A DNA stretch of 64,000 bases from positions 897,648 to 961,647 of the forward strand of contig NZ_JAPLET010000022.1 of NCBI RefSeq assembly GCF_026391055.1, given 5' to 3'. The DNA is from Spirosoma sp. (lineage in GTDB: Bacteria; Bacteroidota; Bacteroidia; Cytophagales; Spirosomataceae). The notes beneath the pieces were generated by a model. That model was not told where the DNA came from, made no database searches, and saw nothing but the letters and a program-made list of their open reading frames with translations. Shown one piece after another: positions 13,861 through 23,300 of this stretch; within the stretch, counting starts at the first letter, position 1; every line of letters begins with the position of its first letter. The position numbers and the translations under genes are program-made.

Positions 13861-15363
13861 TTAGAGGAGCGAAACGTCGAAGTCGGAGTAATTAACGGTT
13901 GCCCCTCCTTTCAGTTTCCAAATGATAAAGTAATCGACTGTATCGCTTAAGTGAGTCGCTCGCTCCTGTTCTATGCCTGAGCTCTCGCTCCCTTTGTTCT
14001 TACTATAGTCGGCATTGAGCGGACTGTTCTCGATACTTATTACCGTCGCCTTACACTTGTTACCGTCGAAACGTACCCGAAAGAGGTTCGGGTCCCGCTC
14101 CGATAGTACGTCCGAGATCAAGACAAACTTGTCTTTGTGAGGAGGGTTAAAATTCAATGGGCTTACGGTAACGAGCCAACCCTCGGCCCGTAAAATCTTC
14201 GCTACCTGGTCGAACATTGAATCGGTAGAACCGGCACTTTTATTCTTGCCGTTACGGTCTCCGGTTAGCGTTACCTTTCGCTTTCGGTGTTCGCTATAGT
14301 CAGCCACAAACCGAGCCGCCCAGGTTTGCGCCATCGTAAGCCCCTCGTCGGCCTCCTTAACGAATACGTTATCGACTTGCCTCGAGAGTCCGGCCTCGGA
14401 TTGCCAAACGCTCGCACTTGTAAAGTGAGCATTGAAGTCGAGGCTAAGCTCGAGCTCCTGGTCGTTCTGATAGAAAAGCTCCCCATTATAGACCGTTGCC
14501 TCGAGCTCCTCGAGATCGGCCTCATCTTTTACAACGTGTACGTTATATTGGAAATTCGGGTAAAAGCCGTTGGGTAGTTTGGAGATACGCTCTCCCTCAA
14601 CCTCGACTTTAAACTCGAGCCGGGTAAGCTGCTTCCGTAAACGAGCGATATAATTCTCGGGTAAAAAGGCTTGATTATCCTTTGTTTTTACCTCGAGGTA
14701 AAAGTAATTGTTGGGCTCCTTTTTGGAGAGGTCCTCGATTTCATGGAGCCAAGCGGCATCCGGTGTCCACGGTGGCGAGGAAAAAACGGCTAACATTTGG
14801 TGCAAGGGAGAGCTAAATTTCCCAACGTTGGCCCGGAGTGTGGGTAAAACCACTTTTAACCAGGCCTTTTTAAAATTCAAGCCCTCGTCAATAACGTAAA
14901 AGTCGAAGTTCGAGCCCCGGTTTTCGTCGGCCGAGAGCTTGAAACTTTCCATTTCAATAACGAAACCGTTTGGAAAGCTGATACAGTTCTCCCAGTTATC
15001 GGGAGACTGATACGGCCGGTCGAAGTGAGCCGGAGGCTCCCGCCAAAGAACGTAACAACCGAGGCCGGTTTTAAAATCGTACTCGGTAATACCCCAACGT
15101 AACCAGGCCGATTTGATACCGGCCGTAAGTTTACTTTTCGCTTTGGCTACCGTCTTAACGCCCCAACCGCCCCGAGCCTTTGGCATCTCCTCCACGCAAT
15201 ACATTAAGAAGTCTCCGAGCGTTACGGATTTGCCCGAGCCCCGGCCTCCTATCATAGCCGCTACCTCGTAATGATGCGAGGTAACGGCTTCTAAAAAAAT
15301 GGCTTGCTTTTCGTTAACCTCGAGCTCGAGCTCGAGCTCCTCGGCCGGTTTATTTGTCGAGCT
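13861..15363 (-). CDS. Terminase large subunit (500 aa)
   Basis: ATPase motor with Walker A GGRGSGKS (about residues 40-47) and Walker B FYVIDEG (about 156-162). The C-terminal nuclease part shows LDFNAHF, LTGDRNGK and THLSDTVDYFI acidic positions typical of the RNase H-like terminase nuclease. An upstream ATG at 15,414 would add 17 residues and a 65-nt overlap; the ATG at 15,363 gives a 14-nt overlap with the small subunit gene and is preferred. LELELEL near the N-terminus is encoded by a run of CTCGAG. It is the penultimate gene of the leftward block, unusual for a terminase. Confidence 0.9.
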   Translation of the reverse strand, partial: SSTNKPAEELELELEVNEKQAIFLEAVTSHHYEVAAMIGGRGSGKSVTLGDFLMYCVEEMPKARGGWGVKTVAKAKSKLTAGIKSAWLRWGITEYDFKTGLGCYVLWREPPAHFDRPYQSPDNWENCISFPNGFVIEMESFKLSADENRGSNFDFYVIDEGLNFKKAWLKVVLPTLRANVGKFSSPLHQMLAVFSSPPWTPDAAWLHEIEDLSKKEPNNYFYLEVKTKDNQAFLPENYIARLRKQLTRLEFKVEVEGERISKLPNGFYPNFQYNVHVVKDEADLEELEATVYNGELFYQNDQELELSLDFNAHFTSASVWQSEAGLSRQVDNVFVKEADEGLTMAQTWAARFVADYSEHRKRKVTLTGDRNGKNKSAGSTDSMFDQVAKILRAEGWLVTVSPLNFNPPHKDKFVLISDVLSERDPNLFRVRFDGNKCKATVISIENSPLNADYSKNKGSESSGIEQERATHLSDTVDYFIIWKLKGGATVNYSDFDVSLL

Positions 15364-15883
15364 CATAGGTTGCATTTTCGATTTGTCGGGGAGCCTCGGC
15401 CGGAGCTCCGACATTCATCGTTTTTACTTTAATGGTGATTTTCGTCGGCCGCTTGTACTGATCGGAGTTAATGTTCGATTCGGAGGAGTAAGCTCCGTCG
15501 ATTTTCGCGGCCTCTTTCAATAAGAGAGCGGCCGCTCGGAAATCGAGATTTTCGATAGCCTTTTTGTAGGCATCTTTGAACATTTCCGAATACAGGTATT
15601 TTATACCGTCCTTATCCCGATTGGATCGGAGCTCGGCAAATACCGAATAAGCTAAGGCTAAAATTTCCCGAGCGCGTCGGTCCTGAATGTGCTCTGACCG
15701 CTTAAGCATCGTTAAGACCTGCGAATCGGAGTAGCCCTCCCGTAACCAGGTACGGGTAAGCTCGATACGGTCGAAAACGTCTAATTGAGCCTGTGTAAGC
15801 TCGGTTTTATCGTCAATTAAGTATTGTTGATAAATAAGGAGCTCCTCCTGTACTTTTTGTAGGTACTTATTATTCTGTCTCAT
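15350..15883 (-). CDS. Probable terminase small subunit (177 aa)
   Basis: Directly precedes and overlaps the large subunit. The N-terminal half is helical with an HTH-like segment (LTRTWLREGYSDSQVLTMLKRSEHIQDRRAREILALAYSVF) that could recognise the packaging site. The C-terminus is basic and beta-like (KRPTKITIKVKTMNV). Assignment rests on position, size and helix content. Confidence 0.65.
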   Translation of the reverse strand: MRQNNKYLQKVQEELLIYQQYLIDDKTELTQAQLDVFDRIELTRTWLREGYSDSQVLTMLKRSEHIQDRRAREILALAYSVFAELRSNRDKDGIKYLYSEMFKDAYKKAIENLDFRAAALLLKEAAKIDGAYSSESNINSDQYKRPTKITIKVKTMNVGAPAEAPRQIENATYELDK

Positions 15884-16271
15884 ATTTCAAGCGGATAAGC
15901 TCGGTTTCGTACTCGTTATTGATTGCCTCGAGCCGAGCGAGATCGGCCTCCCAGGTCGGCCGGTTTCGGTGCTCGGGAGCGTTCTCGATTTTCTTTTTGT
16001 TCTTGGAGATATTAACCCGGTTTTTTTGGAGCTCGAGCTTAATCTCGGCCTCTGACATCCCTATTCGAGCCTCGGTCGGTTTCTGGTCCCGCTCGAGCGG
16101 AGGCCTCCTAACTTGTCCGGTCTCAAGTTCGTGTTGCGCGTCCTTCCAGGCCTCCCGGAGCTCGAGGATTGCGTCGATTACATTCTTACGCCCTTCGACA
16201 TCATGCTCGGCAAAATCCGGGAGGCTATTCGACAAAAGAGCGGCTTGCTTATGCAAACTTTCCGCTTGCAT
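15870..16271 (-). CDS. Coiled-coil hypothetical protein (133 aa)
   Basis: Almost wholly charged helix: ILELREAWKDAQHELETG and KNRVNISKNKKKIENAPEH, ending in EYETELIRLKYETE. The stop overlaps the small terminase start. Likely packaging or head accessory from context; no family recognised. Confidence 0.6.
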   Translation of the reverse strand: MQAESLHKQAALLSNSLPDFAEHDVEGRKNVIDAILELREAWKDAQHELETGQVRRPPLERDQKPTEARIGMSEAEIKLELQKNRVNISKNKKKIENAPEHRNRPTWEADLARLEAINNEYETELIRLKYETE

Positions 16272-16318
16272 AGTAAGCCGCTCTTTACGGTCCTCCTCGA
16301 CTGAATGAGCCGGGTTAA

Positions 16319-16714
16319 TTAGCTCGGATTCTCGTTTTTTTTTACGTCCTCCGGCTTAACAGAGTCGGCCTCGACGTTCGCTGTCGATGTAACGGCCTCG
16401 GTCGTTTTTTCGGCTGCTTTCTCCTCGGTCTCGGCCTTATCTTTCTTCTCTGCTTTCTTTGCCTTAAGCAAGGCCTCGAGCTCCTCGATAGAAAGCTCGG
16501 AGGCCGTTTCGATAACGACCTCGGGTTTCGACTCGCTTTCGGCCTTAACGGGCTCCTCGGCAACCGGCTCGGCCTGAATTGGCTCGGCCTCGAGAGCCAG
16601 TTCATAGGCTTTCTGCGCGTTATCAAATTCGGCCTTTTTGCCATCGTTTTTCGGGTCGGCTTTATGGTGCATTTCGGCCAATTGAGCGGCCGCTTTTAAT
16701 TGTTTGATCTCCAT
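16319..16714 (-). CDS. Low-complexity acidic protein (131 aa)
   Basis: After a helical start (MEIKQLKAAAQLAEMHHKA) the chain is dominated by Glu, Ala, Lys, Pro and Val repeats such as EEKAAEKTTEA, so it is probably extended or disordered. It lies in the head region; a scaffold or decoration-related role is possible. Confidence 0.55.
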   Translation of the reverse strand: MEIKQLKAAAQLAEMHHKADPKNDGKKAEFDNAQKAYELALEAEPIQAEPVAEEPVKAESESKPEVVIETASELSIEELEALLKAKKAEKKDKAETEEKAAEKTTEAVTSTANVEADSVKPEDVKKNENPS

Positions 16715-16778
16715 AGAAAATTTTGTTTTTGAGCGGATCTGTCGTCGATTTTTCGAGCGATTATTTCGATAAAATGGA

Positions 16779-17036
16779 TTATTGGTGTTTTTTGACTCGC
16801 TTAACGTTTATCCCCAAGTGCTGAAATGCTTCGAGAGTCTCCTTAATTGCCTCTTCCTCAATGGAAGAAACCGGAGGCTCGGGCTCCTCGATAACATCGA
16901 CATACCGGCCGGGATACTGTTTAGCGATATACTCGGCCTCCTCGAGCGGCATCGAGGCCGAGACTTTTACCTCCCGGTTTGCAAAGGAGAACATAAGGCC
17001 GGGAGCGGGATGTAAAACGACTATTTTCTTTGCCAT
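16779..17036 (-). CDS. Small head-region protein (85 aa)
   Basis: Begins MAKKIVVLHPAPGLMFSFANREVKVSASMPLEEAEYIAKQYPGRYVDVI, a compact beta-alpha-beta pattern, then an acidic helix. Small alpha/beta proteins of this kind are often encoded near capsid genes in Bacteroidota phages; not recognised specifically. It starts a unit after the terminator at 17,044. Confidence 0.6.
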   Translation of the reverse strand: MAKKIVVLHPAPGLMFSFANREVKVSASMPLEEAEYIAKQYPGRYVDVIEEPEPPVSSIEEEAIKETLEAFQHLGINVKRVKKHQ

Positions 17037-17043
17037 TGTGATA

Positions 17044-17079
17044 AAAAAAGAGCCTCCCCCATCGGAGGAGGCTCTTTTG
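17044..17079 (-). terminator. Terminator between head genes
   Basis: Stem AAAAGAGCCTCC / GGAGGCTCTTTT with flanking A and T runs, after the 17,118 gene and before the 17,036 start. Confidence 0.85.
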
Positions 17080-17117
17080 CTTAAAAGGTGAATTTTTGAG
17101 CGGATTGTCTTTTTGCC

Positions 17118-17834
17118 TTAAGCGGCTGCTACGCCTGGTATCGTAACTGTGTCGGCAATCGGCATATAATTGTGCATAAAGCCGTCCTGTTTGGCTTTCA
17201 GCGTCCATTCTCTCCGGTCCGAGCCTTTGGCTCCGGTGGTGTGCGTAATCTCGAATTGTAATCCCAGGAGAGACGTACCCGAAACGGTCCGTACCCCATC
17301 GTTAAGGATACAAACGGCAACGACTTCGGTGTTAATGAGCTTCTCGATTGCGTCGCATTGCTCTTTTGTGAAACCGGCGATTTTAACCTCGAGCGATTGC
17401 TCCCAGGATTGATAACCCGAGGCTCCTTTCAAAGCTCCGTCCTGTTTTAGTGAGTTATCACTTACCTGTACCTCGACAAAGACCGGCGCGGTCCCTCCGG
17501 TAACGAAGCTCGGAGCGGCCGTAATCTCTCCGTCTACGATGTCGGCCTTTTTGGGCCATTCTTCGGCAAAATTATCCGTCGCCATTAGAAACAGTTTGCG
17601 ACCGCCCCCAGGGTTAATAGTCTGTTGTTTGGTCCGAGGAATCGAGGCAAGCGTCGTAAACGCAACCTGGTTTAAGTCGAACAATTGAACTCCGGTTGCA
17701 TAGGTAACGCCCAACGAAACGGCCGGAATCGAAACCAGACCGGCAAGCACATTACCTGTCGAAACGGCAACCAACGAGCCGATAAGCAAAAGCGCAAAAC
17801 CGGCAATAATCGAGTAAACTCCTTTAATCTTCAT
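17118..17834 (-). CDS. Structural protein with hydrophobic N-terminus (238 aa)
   Basis: The first 50 residues (MKIKGVYSIIAGFALLLIG...) contain one or two membrane-type segments. The remainder is a beta-rich domain (FVEVQVSDNS, LQFEITHTTGAKGSDRREWTLKAKQDGF) like tail-tube or capsid-associated proteins. It is the gene just downstream of the capsid gene. A membrane-type leader on a virion-type domain is odd; it may be processed, or the protein may act at the cell envelope. Confidence 0.55.
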   Translation of the reverse strand: MKIKGVYSIIAGFALLLIGSLVAVSTGNVLAGLVSIPAVSLGVTYATGVQLFDLNQVAFTTLASIPRTKQQTINPGGGRKLFLMATDNFAEEWPKKADIVDGEITAAPSFVTGGTAPVFVEVQVSDNSLKQDGALKGASGYQSWEQSLEVKIAGFTKEQCDAIEKLINTEVVAVCILNDGVRTVSGTSLLGLQFEITHTTGAKGSDRREWTLKAKQDGFMHNYMPIADTVTIPGVAAA

Positions 17835-17921
17835 TTGTGATTTTTGAATAATTCGGATTGATTGAAAGAAAGAAAAAACAGGGAGGAGCGGCTCCGGCCG
17901 GTAAGCCGGAACCGCTATTCC

Positions 17922-18899
17922 TTACACTTTATCGTTCGGGAAAACGAGCTTACCGAATCCGTAATCGAAACCGACTGACATACGGATATTGATGTCATAC
18001 CCTTTTACGGTCTCAATGGCTTTCAGCCGGTAAGCGGAAACGTCCTCGTTACAGACAAAAAACAGGTTCGAGGCCGGAGTAATAACCATCGTTTGCTTGC
18101 CCGAGAGACCGACATCGGCCTTAAGCGTTACGTTATCGTAACCGTCGATTGCGGTCATTACGTCGTCCGGCCGGAGCACGTTCGAGAATTTCGCTTGTCT
18201 GCGACGGTTAACCGAGCGAGCCAGCGAGGGAGACAAACGGAGTTGCAAGGGGATGTTTAACAGAGCCTCGTTAGCGGCCTCTACTTGCTTACACATGGCG
18301 ATAACTTGCTCATACGAGTTTGTATCGTCTATGGTCGCTGCGGCCGTTAAAACGTTCTCGCTCGGGATGTCTCCGTTTACCCCGCGTCCGGCCGTTAGTT
18401 TAGCCAAAAGGCCGGTAATAGCGTAAATCGAGCCTTTGTTCGCTCCGTTCTTAACGGCTTTCCAGCTTGCCAGCGTCCGTAAGTTGGCCCGAGCGGTTTT
18501 AATGATCTGCTCCAAGAAAAAGACCTGAAACGGATTGGCTAAAACGTCTTTCTCGCTCTCAAGGCCCTTAACATACTGCAAGTACGAGCGGTACATCGTT
18601 TGTATTTCCCCTACTGTAAAATGGAGGTCGATGTCCACATCCTCAAAGCTAGGAACCCGAGCTCCAAACTTGAGAGCTCCCTCGGCCGGGTCGAACTCGT
18701 CGGAGGCCGCTTTCAACACGTCCATTACTTCGAGGTTGATTAACGGGCTTTTGTTGTCCGTTACCAGCATCTCAAAATCCGCCCGGAGGGAGGCCTCTCC
18801 GTCTACTAAAACGGTCGTAACGATGTCCTTACGACCGTCGAAAACCTGCATTAACTCGGTAGGTAGTTTACTAAAATCGTACCCTTTAACTGCACTCAT
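17922..18899 (-). CDS. Probable major capsid protein (325 aa)
   Basis: Size and neighbours (coiled-coil scaffold and S49 protease directly upstream) are those of an HK97-fold capsid. Visible features: a long helical N-terminus, a central helix (VFFLEQIIKTARANLRTLASWKAV, spine-helix-like), then beta-rich C-terminal segments, e.g. TLKADVGLSGKQTMVITPASNLFFVCNEDVSAYRLK and INIRMSVGFDYGFGKLVF. No sequence motif is decisive, so the call rests on context and pattern. Confidence 0.75.
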   Translation of the reverse strand: MSAVKGYDFSKLPTELMQVFDGRKDIVTTVLVDGEASLRADFEMLVTDNKSPLINLEVMDVLKAASDEFDPAEGALKFGARVPSFEDVDIDLHFTVGEIQTMYRSYLQYVKGLESEKDVLANPFQVFFLEQIIKTARANLRTLASWKAVKNGANKGSIYAITGLLAKLTAGRGVNGDIPSENVLTAAATIDDTNSYEQVIAMCKQVEAANEALLNIPLQLRLSPSLARSVNRRRQAKFSNVLRPDDVMTAIDGYDNVTLKADVGLSGKQTMVITPASNLFFVCNEDVSAYRLKAIETVKGYDINIRMSVGFDYGFGKLVFPNDKV

Positions 18900-18966
18900 T
18901 TGGTAGAGAATTTACGTGAAAAAAAATTGTTGTTTACTGCCTTTAAAAGCGGGTGTTGTTGCCTGG

Positions 18967-19404
18967 TTAGTTACCTCCTTTCTCTTTGCGGAAATAGGCT
19001 AAAGCGTCGGCGTTATAGTCCGACAATGCCTCGGGCTCGCTCGAGCGGTTGGAGGCATCCTCGGCCGGGAGACCCTTACCGGCTGCTTTCTTTTCCTCAA
19101 ACCAACCTTTGTACTTATCCCGGTCGGTTTCGGCCTCGGTAAGCGAGCCCTCGAGCTCGGTTATCCGGTTGGTTTTCTCGGTGAGCGCGTTCTCGGCCGC
19201 TTCTGCCCGAGTCGTTAAGCCGGAGACCGTTTCCTCGAATCCCGAAACCTGTCCCTCGAGCTCGGTAATTCGCTGCGCGGCCGCTTGTGCGTCGGTCGTA
19301 AACTGGTTATACTCCTCGCTCGAGAGCTTCTCGGAGATTGCTTGCTCGGAGTTTCCGAACATTTTTGCCACTAATGCGGCAAGGGTTGTTTTTACTGCTG
19401 CCAT
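18967..19404 (-). CDS. Probable capsid scaffolding protein (145 aa)
   Basis: A nearly continuous coiled coil (QRITELEGQVSGFEETVSGLTTRAEAAENALTEKTNRITELEG) with a charged C-terminal tail (ALAYFRKEKGGN). It lies between protease and capsid genes, the standard position for a scaffold that is removed by the protease. Confidence 0.7.
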   Translation of the reverse strand: MAAVKTTLAALVAKMFGNSEQAISEKLSSEEYNQFTTDAQAAAQRITELEGQVSGFEETVSGLTTRAEAAENALTEKTNRITELEGSLTEAETDRDKYKGWFEEKKAAGKGLPAEDASNRSSEPEALSDYNADALAYFRKEKGGN

Positions 19405-19412
19405 AGAAAAAA

Positions 19413-20300
19413 TTAAGATTGTTTAGCGAGTTGGAGAGCGCGTTTAACCGCAAAGTCTAAGGAGCCTTTCGCGTCAGCAAGCCCGATTTTGAGCGCGTCC
19501 TTAACGGAGAACATATCGGCCGAGGTCCATTCGTCGGAGGTCAGGAGTCCGGCCCTCCCGCGTCTTACGTAGCCGTGAAACTCCCGCTTTGCGTCGTTAA
19601 GAGAGGATTGTATCGAGGCGATTGTTTCCTCGGAGAGCGGCTCGATACCATTAAGCGGAGCCTTTTTCTCGCTTCCATCGGAGCGGAAAATCCGAACGTC
19701 TATCCCGGCTTTTTCGAGGGCTCGAGCCTGGTTCGCGTAAATCATAATGACCCCTATCGAGCCGATCTCGGTAACGCTCTGATCTTCGAGGATAATCTCG
19801 TCGGCTTGCGAGGCAAAGTAATAGCCCGCACTTGCACAAAACGGAGTCCAGACGACAACCGGCTTACTGGTTGCCCGAACGCTCTCGGCAAAGGCTTTTA
19901 AGCCATCGACTCCCCCTCCCGGCGTGTTTGTCTCGAGCACGATTGCCTTTGTGCTCGGCATCCGGTCGGCCGCTTGCATGAGGCCGGTAAGGTCCTCATA
20001 CCCCCAGGAGCAAGCCCCGTACCGGCTGAGCGGTCCGATAACCGGAATAATAGGAACCTCCCCTCCGGTTCGTTTGGCGTAAGCATCGACAAAGTACTCG
20101 TAATAGCCCGAGGTCCCGGCTTGCGGCCGGTTATCCTCACGGCCTCCCATAAATGCCGAGGGATGCTCTCCTCGCATAGAGGGAGGAACCGCGTCTCTCC
20201 CGGCTCGCATACGTGGGACTATCACCTCCTGTAGACGAGCCGCGTAAGCGAGCTCGAGAGCCCAAAGACCGGCAAATGAAGAATAAGTAAAGCCTCTCAT
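19413..20300 (-). CDS. S49-family prohead protease (295 aa)
   Basis: SppA/ClpP-like fold: VPIIPVIGPLSRYG, the oxyanion-region NTPGGGV (about residue 121), the nucleophile Ser in CASAGYYFAS (about 154) and IGSIGVIMIYAN. Phage S49 proteases mature capsids and often lie before the scaffold and capsid, as here. The C-terminus (FAVKRALQLAKQS) is basic. It is preceded by the two-part promoter-like element with GTCCTTTTT at 20,347-20,355. Confidence 0.85.
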   Translation of the reverse strand: MRGFTYSSFAGLWALELAYAARLQEVIVPRMRAGRDAVPPSMRGEHPSAFMGGREDNRPQAGTSGYYEYFVDAYAKRTGGEVPIIPVIGPLSRYGACSWGYEDLTGLMQAADRMPSTKAIVLETNTPGGGVDGLKAFAESVRATSKPVVVWTPFCASAGYYFASQADEIILEDQSVTEIGSIGVIMIYANQARALEKAGIDVRIFRSDGSEKKAPLNGIEPLSEETIASIQSSLNDAKREFHGYVRRGRAGLLTSDEWTSADMFSVKDALKIGLADAKGSLDFAVKRALQLAKQS

Positions 20301-20320
20301 TTAAATAGCTAAGTGTGCTA

Positions 20321-20355
20321 CAAAAATGAGAGGCTCGGTACTGCTTAAAAAGGAC
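20321..20355 (-). promoter_or_regulatory. Two-part phage element 9 (protease unit)
   Basis: Minus strand GTCCTTTTTAA, then 24 bp after the GTCCTTT, TTTG (20,321-20,324), 20 nt before the start at 20,300. It directly follows the stop of the tail fibre gene. Confidence 0.55.
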
Positions 20356-20359
20356 CTAA

Positions 20360-23300
20360 TTACTCGACCTTAACGGAGGCTTTACAGAACTCGGTCGGGC
20401 TCTCGGCCTTAATTCGGAGCGTTAAACTCGGCGTGTTCGGCGGTAGTTGTACCTCGATAAAGACCTCCGTCCAATGCAAGCCGACCTGTCTCGAAAACGT
20501 GAGCACGTTAAGCGAGTTAAGCTCGAGCTCACAAACGAGCGTTGTTAAATCGTAAGTATCGGCCGTAATCGAGGAGCCCTCCGGGTAATTGCCCGAGCTC
20601 GCATAGATCGGAGGATTATTCCGAGCGGTCAGTTTGATCTGTACTTTACGGGTCCGCTCGGTCTCGGTCGAAAAGTTAACGACTTGACTTAAATAATTAT
20701 TCGAGCTAAGGGTAACGACCTTATCGGCTCCAATCGGCAAGCTGTTATCGATTGGCGTTGTCGGTGTTAGGCTCCCCGTTGCGGTCCATCCCGAAAGTGG
20801 GCTCGAGATGTTGGTCGTTGTCAGGAGCTCCGGCGTTGCTAGGTCAACCGGCAAAGCGATTTGAGTAAGGTCTTTCCCCTCCACTCCGGCCCATTCGTAA
20901 TAAATATCAGTGAGCGCGAATCCTCCGGCCTTGTAGAGTAAAAACGTTACGACATCATAATTAACCTGAGTTTGTGGGTCATTGAGCCCGAAACCGACCA
21001 CTCCGCTAACGGTCGAGCTCGTCAGTTGTACCCATTGTAAATTCGTGGCATCCTGAACAAAAACGGTAACGCTCGGGTCAGAGAGGATAAGCCGGAAACT
21101 CGAAATATTCCCCGCTCTCGCATTAACGACACAACGAGCGAGCGCGTAATCCGCAAACGAGATACTCTCCTTATTGATTAGAGACATATACTCGTAAACC
21201 TTTGCGCTCGGGACCGCTCCCAGGCCGTTAAGCGTCGTTAAATCGTCGTAGTATTTCTCTACGCTCGGTGCAAGTCCGTACTGGTTAATATTGATCTCCT
21301 TAAAGAGCTTGTTTAACTCGGTCCGGTTTTTAAAGTAAAGGTCGGTACTCGAGGCCGCACTAACCGAGCTCCGTTTCCGAAAGAGTTTAATAGCGGCTTT
21401 CGGTCTCGGGAGAGCCTGGATATACTTAAGCATCGGCCCCCAAAACAAAGCGTTCGTTCTTACGCCCGGATGTGAGCCGAGCCAAAACGGAGGATACTCG
21501 TTTCCCTTGAGGATTCTCGCTCGCTGAGCAACGTCAGCAAAAACGTATCCTTTGCGGGTGCAATACTCGCTTAAGGCCGTTTGTACCAGGTAGCCCAGGG
21601 AGCCCGAGTTAATGAAGTACTCCGAGGAGACAATCGGCCGAAAGCCTAAATTCTTAACGGCCTCGGCAACTTTCTCGAGGTTGGCTAAGTAGACATTTAG
21701 CTGATCGGTGTTTGTTATGGTCCCGGAAAATTCATTCCGGTAACTGATTAAAACCGCGTAACCTCCTCCTTTAAACGCCCTTATCCCTAAACTCGGGTGA
21801 AACGTGGCATCATTGCTTTTTATCCGGCTGAGAATCATATCGAAACGGTCTCCCGATTTACTGTAGTTCTCAACGTTCCAATCGGTAAACATGGACAATA
21901 GATAAATGTATCCTTTCCCGTTTAGCTGATAGGAACCGGCCGAGTAACTGTCTCCGCAAATAAGAATCCGCTCGCAATCAGCAAGCGTTACTTTATTGGT
22001 TTTCGTAAACGTCGGGATAAGAGCTCCGTCTACTGAGGTAAGCGTTTTTTGTGGGGAAAAATAAGCCTGAAAGCTCGAGGCCGCTCCCGCTTGCTCAAAC
22101 TGAAACGTCCCTTTTTTGGCGATGTAATACGAGACGCGAACAAAGGCAACTCCGGCCGGGACCGTAAACGTTGTGATAGCGTTCGAGGAGCCTCCCGTTA
22201 CAACCCCTTTCGAGCTATTGTAAAACGTCGTTTTCCTCATGCCGTTTGTTCCGTCCCATCCGGTATAAGTAAGCCCCTCGGTAACGGGAATAAAGTCGGT
22301 ATAACCGTACCCCGCGTTTGTCGTTACGGCTCCGGTTGTTTCCAGGTAAGCCCCATCGGTAAAGGTTGCCGGGTTAGCGAGGTTTTTACTCGTTACGAGC
22401 TCATAAGCAACGGCCGAGCCGCTTAGCTTGCCATTCCAGGCCGTTTTTTCGGCTGCGCTAACGAGTTGGTTGTTTGTATCCTGGTTAAGCGAGCTCGGGT
22501 CGATTCGCGTATTAAGGAGCTTATAGCCGTACCCCTCGTAAGCCGATGCAACGGCTCCGGCTTCGAGTTGGATGCTTGCCGATGCCTGAGCGAGCGTAAG
22601 CACACTCGAGGAGTGTCGAATCGTAAAGACGATAAACACACAGTTAGCCGGAGTCGTGAACGTTAACGGAAAGCTAAAGGCTCCGTTTTTTCCGGCCGAA
22701 TAGTAGTCGAGGAGCGCACTCGAGGCCGACTCGAATCGCATACCGAATTGAGCACTGGTAACGGCAATTAAACCCGATAAGGTGTATTGCGTGTTAGGCA
22801 GAACCGGCACTCGGCCCGAGCGGGCAAACCCGGCCGTCGCGGTAATGGCTCCGGCTCCGGTGCTTACGTAACTTCCATCGACAACCCCGCTCGAATCAAA
22901 TCCATTTTTACCAAGAACCCGGAGGGCTCCGTCCAGCTTGCCATTCCAGGCCGTTTTTTCGGCTGTGCTAACGAGTTGGTTGCTCGCGTCCTGGTTAAGC
23001 GAGCCCGGGTCGATGCGGGCTCCCGTTAGTTTCACTCCGTACCCCTCGTAAGCGGTCGCAACGGCTCCGGCTTCGAGTTGGATACTTGCCGAGGCTTGAG
23101 CGAGGGTAAGCACACTCGAGGAGTGCCGAATCGTAAAGACAATAAAAGTACAGTTAGCCGGAGTAACGAACGTAAGCGGAAAGTTAAAGGCTCCGTTTTT
23201 TCCGGCCGAATAGTAGTCGAGGAGCGCACTCGAGGCCGACTCGAATCGCATACCGAATTGAGCACTGGTAAGAGCAATTAAGCCCGATAAGGTGTATTGC

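Noticed and set aside
13750..13950. Plus-strand frame over the 19-bp hairpin
   Set aside because: It reads through the inverted repeats and into the terminase gene on the other strand; composition comes from the hairpin.
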